A DNA stretch of 27,626 bases from an uncultured Eggerthella sp. (GTDB taxonomy: Bacteria > Actinomycetota > Coriobacteriia > Coriobacteriales > Eggerthellaceae). Both the position numbers and the translations under genes were made by a program. Of the stretch, positions 1 to 6,441 are shown piece after piece (the first letter of the stretch is position 1; each line of letters starts with the position of its first letter). The DNA lies in NCBI GenBank assembly GCA_900556585.1, contig USPD01000014.1, positions 1 through 27,626 on the forward strand, given 5' to 3'. The notes beneath the pieces were generated by a model, which was given only the letters and a program-made list of their open reading frames with translations, searched no databases and had not been told where the DNA came from.

Positions 1-23
1 ACGATAAGTAAGGTTACAGTGCA

Positions 24-461
24 TTAGAGAGAAATAATAATGTCCGCGCCAAGCTTTTGTTGGATGTCCATATTTGTTTCAGGGGTCCAGCGGATTTTGC
101 TGCCATCATAAATAGACGAAAAGGTTACGCCGTCATCATCAAGCTTAAGAGTGTCGGCCAACGAGAAAATTTGAAAACCACCCGAATCAGTAAGAATAGG
201 ACCATCATACGCCATGAATTTGTGTAAACCGCCTGCTTCCGCGATGAGATCCGCCCCAGGACGCAGTGAAAGATGATACGTGTTGGAAAGCACGATTTGA
301 GCGCCTAATTCTTTAAGCATTTGCGGGCGGATACCCTTAACTGTTGCACTGGTACCTACCGGCATGAACAGTGGTGTGCGCACGGTGCCATGCGCGGTTT
401 CAAATAGACCGGCACGAGCGTGACCAGATTGAGCTTCAAGCGTGAAGTTAAAAAGCGTCAT
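24..461 (-). CDS. tgt: tRNA-guanine transglycosylase, N-terminal part only (early stop)
   Basis: Bacterial Tgt swaps guanine-34 of GUN-anticodon tRNAs for preQ1, an early step of queuosine synthesis. The 145 residues match the N-terminal third of the family: the substrate-pocket run SNTYHLSLRPG, the TDSGGFQIFSL segment holding the Asp that acts as general acid/base, and the start of the IQQKLGADI region. At that point an in-frame TAA ends the frame, where family members continue with roughly 230 more residues including the nucleophilic Asp and the zinc site. After the stop the same frame still reads Cys-Thr, as expected in the family, so this looks like lesions in a once complete gene or sequence errors at the window edge. 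The ATG overlaps the stop of the HAD gene by one base (TAATG), implying translational coupling. Confidence 0.8.
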   Translation of the reverse strand: MTLFNFTLEAQSGHARAGLFETAHGTVRTPLFMPVGTSATVKGIRPQMLKELGAQIVLSNTYHLSLRPGADLIAEAGGLHKFMAYDGPILTDSGGFQIFSLADTLKLDDDGVTFSSIYDGSKIRWTPETNMDIQQKLGADIIISL

Positions 462-1396
462 TAGCGATCACCTGCACTTTGATTAGAGTAGTCGGCGGAC
501 GTAACTGCACTTGCCAGCCCCGCGGGCTGTTCTTTCTGCTCGCCAGGCATCGCATCTTGATCGCCCCGACCCTCAGAGCAAGACGTTGTAGACTGCCCTC
601 CCTGTTCGCCAAGCGCAGCTGGCTGGCTGACTTGTTCGTCAGATGTTGCGGATCGTTTGACCTGTTCACCGTTTTCACATTCAGGCAACGCCTTCACAAA
701 TTGCAAAAAGTCCGACATCGATCCATGCTTTACGGTTTCGATGTCAAAATCATCAGGATTTAGCAGCCAATCGGTTACCAGATAACCATCCAGCCCCAAC
801 TTCATCGCCGCCAAATCTTCGCGCGTATTATTTCCCACCATTAATATTTCTTCAGGCTTCAAACCAATAGCTTCAACATTTTCGCGATAGTACTCCAAAT
901 GAGGCTTTGTACTGGTTGAATTGTCGTAAGTAGTAATGCGCTCAAAAACTCGTGGATCGCACCCAGCCCACTGCACGCGCTTTTCCACCGCAACACGCGG
1001 AAACAACGGCATGGTAGTTAAGTACAGACGATATCCTTTTTCCTTCAACACCTTAAGCACCTGAGCGGATTCGGGCGTAGGTGTAATAAGTGTGCCCAAT
1101 TCATCAAACGCACCATTGTAAAAGTCATCTATCAACTGCTCGTAGGTATTCCTCTCATTGCCCATGATGGCACAAAACGTACGCCAAAAGCGCTCGTCGT
1201 TGCGACCGCCCTCTTCAGTAATCATGGCGCGTACACCCTTATTGAGTGCATCAGTAAAAGTTTTTGGATCATAGCCGTGTTCGGCAGCATACTTTCCAAG
1301 TGCTTCGAAATACGCCTTCAAAAACCCGTCCATGTCAACGGGTAGCAATGTTCCGTCCAAATCAAAGAAGACTGCCTTGTAAGCTCGTTGCGGCAT
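461..1396 (-). CDS. HAD-family hydrolase with low-complexity C-terminal tail
   Basis: Probable haloacid dehalogenase-type phosphatase of 311 residues, substrate unknown. Motif I is FDLDGTLLP, giving the nucleophile and acid Asp pair at residues 12 and 14. Motif II is the Thr in YLTTMP, motif III the Lys in STSTKP, and motif IV appears as VGNNTREDLAA, where the first acidic residue is Asn but a later Asp is kept. A helical cap domain fills roughly residues 20-110. The catalytic core ends near residue 240; the last 70 residues are rich in Gln, Glu, Ser and Ala with loosely repeated GEQ/DEQ pieces and look disordered. Start ATG has a good site, GGAAGGA, eight bases upstream. The gene is first of a pair with tgt, but nothing in the protein itself points to queuosine. 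Confidence 0.85.
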   Translation of the reverse strand: MPQRAYKAVFFDLDGTLLPVDMDGFLKAYFEALGKYAAEHGYDPKTFTDALNKGVRAMITEEGGRNDERFWRTFCAIMGNERNTYEQLIDDFYNGAFDELGTLITPTPESAQVLKVLKEKGYRLYLTTMPLFPRVAVEKRVQWAGCDPRVFERITTYDNSTSTKPHLEYYRENVEAIGLKPEEILMVGNNTREDLAAMKLGLDGYLVTDWLLNPDDFDIETVKHGSMSDFLQFVKALPECENGEQVKRSATSDEQVSQPAALGEQGGQSTTSCSEGRGDQDAMPGEQKEQPAGLASAVTSADYSNQSAGDR

Positions 1397-1418
1397 TGTG
1401 GCATTCCTTCCTATACGC

Positions 1419-1447
1419 GTCGAAATATCTTAATCAGATGCTAGTAT
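1419..1447 (+). promoter_or_regulatory. Candidate promoter for queHA
   Basis: A TAGTAT -10 element at 1442-1447 is preceded by TG one base upstream (extended -10) and, 17 bases further up, by a weak GTCGAA -35. It lies in the 83-bp gap between the divergent HAD and queHA genes. A start near 1454 would leave only a short leader before the ribosome site at 1459-1465. Confidence 0.4.
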
Positions 1448-1468
1448 AGAGTACGCTGAAAGGAGCGT

Positions 1469-1483
1469 ATGACGAACTTATGA
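1469..1483 (+). other. Four-codon leader mini-ORF coupled to queHA
   Basis: The strong ribosome site AAAGGAG (1459-1465) is placed ideally for ATG at 1469, three bases downstream, but is 14 bases from the queHA ATG at 1480. The frame from 1469 reads Met-Thr-Asn-Leu-stop, and its TGA overlaps the queHA start as ATGA. Ribosomes that finish the mini-ORF would end on the queHA start. Whether it is translated is an inference from spacing only. Confidence 0.4.
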
Positions 1484-3855
1484 AATTACTACTTCACGCA
1501 TGCTGCGGTCCATGCTCGTTGGAACCTGTAAGGCTTTTACAGGAGGCGGGCCACGACATAACTATTGCATACATGAATTCCAATATTGCGCCTGCTGACG
1601 AATATCAGCATCGTTTGTCTACGCTTTTGGACTGGGCGAAAAGCCAAGGCATCCCCGTGATCAAAGGACCATATGAGCCCGAACGCTGGCAAGAAGTGAT
1701 TCGTGAGGCTTGGAGACCCAGCGAATTATCTGATGATTTGCCTGGTTGCGAGGCTGATACTAAGCCAGAAGTTGAAACAACTATCAAACCTAAAGCTGGG
1801 ATCGATGCCAAAATCAATGATGAGCCCGCAAATAATAGTTCCGACAACAGTTTTACCAGCATACCCGGCAACGATCTTGCTAATTTCAGTGACTCAAAAA
1901 GTCAGACTAGCACCTTTTGCCACATTATTAATACATTTGACGATAATCTGGACGGATCGCGCAATAATGCGTTACAGGAAGAACATATAATTGAATCACC
2001 TGGTAATGCTGCTGTTTTATCGAGTTTAATGCAAAAAGCACCAAACACAGGAAAGGTAATTTTTGGAAAAACAAAAACAGCAGCTATTACCAATTCTGAT
2101 TTTAATACAAATACACACAACAATAGTGCTGTAAAAATTTCAGATAATGAAAACGCGACTACCGTATATTCTGCAGCAATTTCTACCAAAAACTCTGTCA
2201 CTGTCTCTGCTGCAAACTTTGCCAACACCCCAACAACAAATCTCGAAAGCACACTTGCTCCTGTCGCTGCCTCAACCTTAAAAGCACACGCTACTTACGA
2301 AACCGGCATTGATCCTGAATTCGATCCCGTTCGCGATCCAAGATTCGCCCACCTTTACAACAACCGCGACGACCGCTGCCGAGCTTGCTATCGCCTTCGC
2401 CTAGAAGAGCTGGCGCGCTATGCTCACGATCATGGGTATGACGCAATCGGCACAACTTTAAGTGTAAGTCCCTATCAATACACTTCTATAATCAAAGAAG
2501 AACTCGAGCGTGCCGCTTCACTACACGAAGGACTTACCGCTGTTTTCGAGGACTATCGCCCTTACTATCCGAACGCAACAAAACGCAGCCGCGATATTGG
2601 CATGTATCGTCAGAATTATTGTGGGTGCGCTTTTTCCGATAAAGAAGCACAGGCCGAGCGGGCAGCTCGCAAAGCCGCCCGCAAGAAGAAAAAGGAAGAA
2701 GAGAGAAGAGCCAAATTGGAAGCTTTAACCACTGATGATTTTGATTACGATTTGCCCGAGGAATTAATCGCGCAGGAACCAGCATCCATTCGCGACGAAT
2801 GCCGTCTTTTAGTAATGAAACGCGACACGGGAACTCTTGAAGATAAAATCTTTAAGGACATTATTGATTATCTGCAACCTGGCGATTTACTGGTTGCAAA
2901 TGAAACACGCGTAATGCCCGCACGTCTAATTGGACATAAACGCGAGACAGGCGGCACTGCTGAAGTGTTCTTACTGCGCGAAGCTAAGCAAGGAGCCACC
3001 CGCACTAATCAAGAAGCAACCTGGGAAGCGCTTGTTCGCCCAGGCAAGCGCTTGAAACCTGGCGCAATCGTTGATTTTGTTGCCAGTGATGCAGGCGGCA
3101 AGAATCAAAATGTGTCCGACTCGAACAGCACTTCCCAATCAAAGGATGACATTGTTCTTAGCGCCGAGATTATCGACTGGGTAGAGGGAGCACAAAAGGG
3201 CGAGCGCTTAGTACATCTGGTCACAACCTTACCTTCGCTCGATGAAGCGCTTCATGCGGTGGGACACACTCCCCTGCCTCCTTACATCAAAAATTATGCC
3301 GGCGACGAAGAACTCTATCAAACAGTCTATTCTCATGAAGAGCGCTCTGCGGCAGCACCAACCGCAGGCCTTCACTTCACGCCTGAATTAATTGAGCGTA
3401 TAAAATCTAAAGGTATTGGTTGGGAAACCGTACATCTTGAGGTTGGGTTAGATACCTTCCGTATTGTTGAAGAAGACAATCCGCATGATCACCAAATCCA
3501 TACCGAGCGTTATACCGTTCCACAACGAACTGTTGATGCAATTAAACGCACCAAAGATCAGGGTGGTCGCGTTATTGCAGTTGGCACAACAAGCGTGCGA
3601 AGTCTTGAATCTGCTTGGGATACTGATCGTGGATTAATCGCTCGCGACCGCGAGGCAACAAGCCTCTATATCTTGCCAGGTTACGAGTTTAAGGTGGTAG
3701 ATGGCTTGATTACCAACTTCCATGTACCTCGCTCTACTCTCATGATGCTTGTTTCTGCTTTTTCTACACGCGAAAACATCATGAAAGCCTACCGCCACGC
3801 CATTAAGCGTAAATATCGCATGCTTTCTTTTGGTGACGCGATGTTTATCCGCTAA
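1480..3855 (+). CDS. queH-queA: Fused epoxyqueuosine reductase QueH and tRNA ribosyltransferase-isomerase QueA
   Basis: A 791-residue protein with two complete queuosine enzymes. Residues 1-85 and about 285-390 are QueH, which reduces epoxyqueuosine to queuosine in tRNA: LLHACCGPCS (Cys 8, 9, 12), DRCRACYRLRL (Cys 300, 303) and NYCGCAFS (Cys 381, 383) are the family's metal-cluster cysteines. Residues about 90-275 are an Asn/Thr/Ser/Ala-rich insert with no family match I recognise, splitting QueH before its second Cys pair. A Lys/Arg/Ala-rich helix (388-416) links to QueA (417-791), which adds the AdoMet-derived ribosyl group to preQ1-34; it starts FDYDLPEELIAQEPA, carries HYTAG-like THLEVG/TAGLHFTPE segments and ends with the usual SFGDAMFI. 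QueA and QueH catalyse consecutive steps, so the fusion makes sense. No stop or frameshift lies between the halves, and the start matches the normal QueH N-terminus. Confidence 0.9.
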   Translation: MKLLLHACCGPCSLEPVRLLQEAGHDITIAYMNSNIAPADEYQHRLSTLLDWAKSQGIPVIKGPYEPERWQEVIREAWRPSELSDDLPGCEADTKPEVETTIKPKAGIDAKINDEPANNSSDNSFTSIPGNDLANFSDSKSQTSTFCHIINTFDDNLDGSRNNALQEEHIIESPGNAAVLSSLMQKAPNTGKVIFGKTKTAAITNSDFNTNTHNNSAVKISDNENATTVYSAAISTKNSVTVSAANFANTPTTNLESTLAPVAASTLKAHATYETGIDPEFDPVRDPRFAHLYNNRDDRCRACYRLRLEELARYAHDHGYDAIGTTLSVSPYQYTSIIKEELERAASLHEGLTAVFEDYRPYYPNATKRSRDIGMYRQNYCGCAFSDKEAQAERAARKAARKKKKEEERRAKLEALTTDDFDYDLPEELIAQEPASIRDECRLLVMKRDTGTLEDKIFKDIIDYLQPGDLLVANETRVMPARLIGHKRETGGTAEVFLLREAKQGATRTNQEATWEALVRPGKRLKPGAIVDFVASDAGGKNQNVSDSNSTSQSKDDIVLSAEIIDWVEGAQKGERLVHLVTTLPSLDEALHAVGHTPLPPYIKNYAGDEELYQTVYSHEERSAAAPTAGLHFTPELIERIKSKGIGWETVHLEVGLDTFRIVEEDNPHDHQIHTERYTVPQRTVDAIKRTKDQGGRVIAVGTTSVRSLESAWDTDRGLIARDREATSLYILPGYEFKVVDGLITNFHVPRSTLMMLVSAFSTRENIMKAYRHAIKRKYRMLSFGDAMFIR

Positions 3856-3887
3856 AACTGCATACTCTCTTTCAGCGACACGATGTC

Positions 3888-3921
3888 CATCACTGAAGCC
3901 ATGCGCACGCCTTCAGTGATG
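3888..3921 (+). terminator. Hairpin after queHA
   Basis: An 11-bp perfect stem (3888-3898 with 3911-3921, arms CATCACTGAAG / CTTCAGTGATG) with a 12-base loop begins 33 bases after the queHA stop. Only a weak T-rich tail (TGTTTATA) follows, so it may be a poor intrinsic terminator or an RNA-stabilising hairpin. Confidence 0.5.
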
Positions 3922-4016
3922 CGTGTTTATACACCAAAACCGCGTATGCTGCACACACGCCTTGAGACACTGTTCATCAATCAAAACCACATACGCGCCG
4001 TATGCGCGCCTTAAGG

Positions 4017-4048
4017 GATGCTTTGTTCAAGCATGAGAACAAAGCATC
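4017..4048 (+). terminator. Second hairpin in the queHA 3' region
   Basis: A 12-bp perfect stem, GATGCTTTGTTC (4017-4028) with GAACAAAGCATC (4037-4048), and an 8-base loop, followed by TATCTTTG. It may be a backup terminator. The rest of 3856-4088 contains no gene I can support. Confidence 0.45.
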
Positions 4049-4088
4049 TATCTTTGCGGTGCTAACTTTCTACACTAAATCATGCCCG

Positions 4089-4236
4089 CTCCTCTGCAAA
4101 AAGTGTCGAAGTATATATTCCAATCCGTCCTAGAGGACAAAATGCCTTATTTTGAGCCCTAATTCACTCAAAATAAGGCATTTTTAATGTCTCTAGACGA
4201 TAACAAAAATATACTTCGACACTTTTTGCAGAGGAG
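4089..4236. repeat. 148-bp near-perfect palindromic element (MITE-like) with terminator-like core
   Basis: The ends are a perfect 28-bp inverted repeat (4089-4116 and 4209-4236) starting CTCCTCTGCAAAAAGTGTCG. The centre is a second perfect 18-bp stem (4139-4156 with 4167-4184) around a 10-base loop, and the intervening segments also pair with a few single-base differences, so the whole element folds as one long hairpin. After the core stem the plus strand reads GGCATTTTT and the minus strand GGCATTTTG, so it may terminate transcription from both convergent neighbours (queHA and the gene ending at 4258). No clear target duplication flanks it and it encodes nothing. A non-autonomous transposable element is the likeliest origin, but only one copy is visible here. 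Confidence 0.75.
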
Positions 4237-4257
4237 TAACAACAAATCCAAGAATAT

Positions 4258-5346
4258 TTACAATATCTGCCGCGTAAGATCTATTTGTCTTTCACGATGG
4301 TTATATCGATAGGGAGTTTGAAATCTGATACCAAACTTTTTAGCTAACAATCTTGCAAAACGCTCCATCTCGTCGAGATCTTTTAACTGAGCATTTGTTA
4401 AGGTATAAACTTCCAGTCCCAACAGCGATAGAGCATTTCTTTTTGCAGCATCATTTGCTATACGATCAGCTCCTGTATGAAATTGATCGCTGTCATATTC
4501 AACCGCAACCGCATGATTAGCCCAATACAAATCGCATACGTAATACTGATGCGTAAATAAATGTTTTGAATGAGTGGGAATATTTACTCGAACATTTAGT
4601 TGTGGTTTTGGCAGTCCAAAACCACCTAATGCTTTAGGTAAATATAACAACATTGCTAGCGCTATCTCTCGATTAGATGCTCCGTTGTCAAAAATATAGG
4701 GCAATGCCTTATTGGCAAGTTGAGCTCCCCTGAAATGATGCAATCTATTTACTGTTTTAGCTAACGTTTTTCTGTCCGTTAAAGGCAATCGGAAATAAAT
4801 ATCTTTGTCATAGAACGAAAACTGGCTACATAACTGACAACCAACTTTAATTAACAAAGGCAATGAAAGCACGCTGGCTAACTGTAGAAAACAAAGCTCT
4901 GGTGAAACCACATACACGTCTTTTTCTAAGCGATAGAACAGATTCGAAGAAACCCGAGTTGAAAAAAGATGAAAGCATGTATCACGTACTTGTCTAAGTG
5001 CTTTCCTGCTAAACACAAGCACATGATAGGGTTTTGCATAGATATCTGCTCGCTGTTCAAAGTATTTATGAACCATCTCCGTACTGGCAGGACTAGTTGC
5101 CTCTACACCGTTGCGACGCAAGGTGACAGGATGGATTAAACTAGCTTTTCCGTACACCTTTCCCGCACCATCATCATGACTCCATGAGTTTGCAGCTACA
5201 GAATTAGAAGAAGATGCAAACTCAATCAAAGGATCGCCCGGATTTGAAAACAGATGTACTTGGCCAAGATCTGGCTTAAAATCACTTTGCGCATAAGGCG
5301 ACAACCAATATTCAAGCGCGCTTTGATGACTGATAATCAGAGCCAT
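4258..5346 (-). CDS. Orphan protein with Vsr/DUF559-like nuclease-fold C-terminus
   Basis: A 362-residue soluble protein of unknown function. The N-terminus (ALIISHQSALEYW) resembles the short winged-helix openings seen in AbiEi-like proteins. The C-terminal part, about residues 275-345, has CDLYWANHAVAVEYDSDQFH followed by a D-AAKRNAL-LGLEVYTLT pattern. This acidic-strand / Arg-Asn-helix / strand order is that of DUF559 and very-short-patch-repair-like endonuclease folds (PD-(D/E)XK group). Whether the active site is complete cannot be judged by eye. ATG follows GGAGGAA at good distance. It stands alone, facing queHA, with its stop 22 bases from the palindromic element, and its upstream region holds an iron-box-like sequence and a ribosome-site hairpin. 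It could belong to a defence or regulatory system; I do not assign a function. Confidence 0.7.
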   Translation of the reverse strand: MALIISHQSALEYWLSPYAQSDFKPDLGQVHLFSNPGDPLIEFASSSNSVAANSWSHDDGAGKVYGKASLIHPVTLRRNGVEATSPASTEMVHKYFEQRADIYAKPYHVLVFSRKALRQVRDTCFHLFSTRVSSNLFYRLEKDVYVVSPELCFLQLASVLSLPLLIKVGCQLCSQFSFYDKDIYFRLPLTDRKTLAKTVNRLHHFRGAQLANKALPYIFDNGASNREIALAMLLYLPKALGGFGLPKPQLNVRVNIPTHSKHLFTHQYYVCDLYWANHAVAVEYDSDQFHTGADRIANDAAKRNALSLLGLEVYTLTNAQLKDLDEMERFARLLAKKFGIRFQTPYRYNHRERQIDLTRQIL

Positions 5347-5351
5347 AGTAA

Positions 5352-5380
5352 TTCCTCCCCAACATCAGTTTAGGGAGGAA
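5352..5380 (-). promoter_or_regulatory. Hairpin masking the ribosome site of the gene starting at 5346
   Basis: In the transcript, TTCCTCCC (5380-5373) can pair over 8 bp with GGGAGGAA (5359-5352), with a 13-base loop. The second arm is the Shine-Dalgarno sequence of the ATG at 5346, so the stem would hide it. The pairing is seen directly; a control function is inferred. Confidence 0.5.
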
Positions 5381-5392
5381 ATCTAACATCTT

Positions 5393-5410
5393 TCTTAACT
5401 CTATCTAACG
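5393..5410 (-). promoter_or_regulatory. Iron-box-like sequence upstream of the orphan gene
   Basis: Read on the minus strand it is CGTTAGATAGAGTTAAGA, which agrees at 15 of 18 positions with the operator-like box in the feoA promoter (minus strand TGTTAGATAGGGTTAACA). An extra TGTTAG half-site lies 16 bases nearer the gene. It may place this orphan gene under the same metal-responsive regulator. Confidence 0.4.
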
Positions 5411-5481
5411 TTTAAGAGGATCTATAAGATCAAGTAGCCCTTGCTGGAATAACAAAGACCACTTCTTTTAGTATCTAATGT

Positions 5482-5826
5482 TCACTTGCTGTCGCCTGAT
5501 CTTTTTGCAAGATCAGCATTCATGCGAGCGATCATGTCTTCTACGCTCGAGCAAGCACAAGAGTCGCCATGCGTACCATGAGCACCGCCGTGCGCGCCAT
5601 GGACACCAGCATGAGCTGAAGAAGCAGAAGCGTGATGAACATGCGCAAAATCATGTGCCGAACCGTGCGAAACACAATGAACCGCATCGCCACCAACAGA
5701 GCCACATGCGCCACAGCCATCGCAACCCACATGCTTACCAGCTTTATGAGATCGAACCATACTTATGATAATCGCAGCAACAATCACAACAAGAATTGCA
5801 CTAACAACGAATGTGCCTAATGTCAT
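5482..5826 (-). CDS. FeoB-associated Cys-rich membrane protein, His-rich form
   Basis: Small single-span membrane protein next to feoB, matching the FeoB-associated Cys-rich family: it opens MTLGTFVVSAILVVIVAAII, then has a basic stretch and a CDGCGACGS metal-binding-type cluster. The family is usually about 50 residues; here a tail of Ala/Gly/His repeats (HGAHGGAHGTHG and similar, about a dozen His in all) and a CACSS near the end bring it to 114 residues. A TTG at 5886 would extend it by 20 residues, but the ATG at 5826 gives the normal family N-terminus and is preceded by GAGGCAGGA. Likely role is helping Fe2+ uptake or binding metal at the membrane, inferred from family and context. It follows feoB on the same strand after 615 bases, so it may have its own promoter. 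Confidence 0.75.
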   Translation of the reverse strand: MTLGTFVVSAILVVIVAAIIISMVRSHKAGKHVGCDGCGACGSVGGDAVHCVSHGSAHDFAHVHHASASSAHAGVHGAHGGAHGTHGDSCACSSVEDMIARMNADLAKRSGDSK

Positions 5827-6100
5827 TTGTCCTGCCTCGCTTTCATGAGCGTCATCACTCGAGTTTTGGAACACACCCTTAAACAAGAATGTATCACCTA
5901 GTTTTGTGCGGCCTCTTTAGTGGAGGCCTATCACTCGGTTTAGAAATAATCCAACTTGCGAACTTACATTTAGTCGTTCAGCATTAATTCAGATTCCCAG
6001 CCTGGATTCTGGCTCTTTATTTGGAATCCAATTCCTAATTTTGTCTTTGTTCCTAAACTAACTTCGAGTATACCAACCTAAACCAAAGACTTAATTATTC

Positions 6101-6128
6101 GTAGACGCCACTCTGTGATGGCGCCTAC
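6101..6128 (-). terminator. Possible feoB terminator hairpin
   Basis: Ten-bp stem with one mismatch (GTAGACGCCA at 6101-6110 against TGGCGCCTAC at 6119-6128), loop of eight. On the minus strand it is followed by an A/T-rich stretch without a clean T run, about 310 bases after the feoB stop. Confidence 0.3.
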
Positions 6129-6149
6129 AAATCTTAGTAAAAACAATCA

Positions 6150-6180
6150 CGCGAAGTATGGACGCGAAGTATGGACGCGA
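6150..6180. repeat. 13-bp tandem repeat
   Basis: CGCGAAGTATGGA occurs twice in tandem (6150-6162, 6163-6175) and a third partial copy CGCGA follows. Non-coding. Confidence 0.8.
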
Positions 6181-6214
6181 TGTGCGGCGCATGAACCACA
6201 CACATCATGAGTGG

Positions 6215-6276
6215 CCTCGGTTATCGCAAGAAATACACATCCTGAACAGCCTTGCCTATCGCAAGAAACGCACTTC
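6215..6276. repeat. Imperfect 27-bp direct repeat, period 35
   Basis: Copies at 6215-6241 and 6250-6276 share TATCGCAAGAAA and most flanking bases. Possibly an old tandem duplication. Confidence 0.6.
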
Positions 6277-6385
6277 ATTAGTGTTCTTACAAATATTGAG
6301 ACATCCACGTCGCAAGCCATGCATCACCTAACTCCACGTTGCTCCATAGCCGGCACCTGAATCAGCGTCATACACGCAAGATCCA

Positions 6386-6433
6386 GCTTCTACCTGAAAC
6401 AACATCATGTGTTGCTTCTGTCTGAGACAACAT
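6386..6433. repeat. Repeat derived from the feoB 3' end
   Basis: GCTTCTACCTGAAACAACAT (6386-6405) and GCTTCTGTCTGAGACAACAT (6414-6433) resemble each other and the feoB C-terminal coding stretch GCTTCTGCCTCAACAG at 6452-6467. This looks like local duplication just beyond the feoB stop. Confidence 0.5.
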
Positions 6434-6441
6434 TTTGAACA

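Larger units (their letters stand above)
5827..6441. other. 615-bp non-coding stretch between feoB and its associated gene
   Basis: No reading frame here looks real. It holds several hairpins: a 6-bp GGCCTC stem at 5910-5928, a 10-bp stem with one mismatch at 6101-6128, and mutually exclusive pairings among GATTCC/GGATTC/GGAATCC segments around 5990-6030. It also holds three sets of short direct repeats, listed separately. It may be the leader and promoter region of the FeoB-associated gene mixed with decayed repeat sequence. Confidence 0.6.

Noticed and set aside
1397..1479. preQ1 riboswitch ahead of queHA
   Set aside because: The 83-bp gap has no preQ1 pseudoknot-like pattern, and the predicted leader is only about 15 bases.
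1902..2252. Minus-strand frame of 116 codons with hydrophobic look
   Set aside because: It lies antisense to the low-complexity insert of QueH-QueA; Asn/Thr/Ser codons read backwards give Leu/Val/Phe. The plus-strand frame is continuous with real domains on both sides.
5478..5768. Plus-strand frame of 96 codons, His/Arg-rich
   Set aside because: It is the reverse of the repeated His/Ala/Gly codons of the FeoB-associated gene, which matches a known family.
6150..6276. CRISPR-like repeats
   Set aside because: Units are too short, too few, unequally spaced and have no cas genes nearby.
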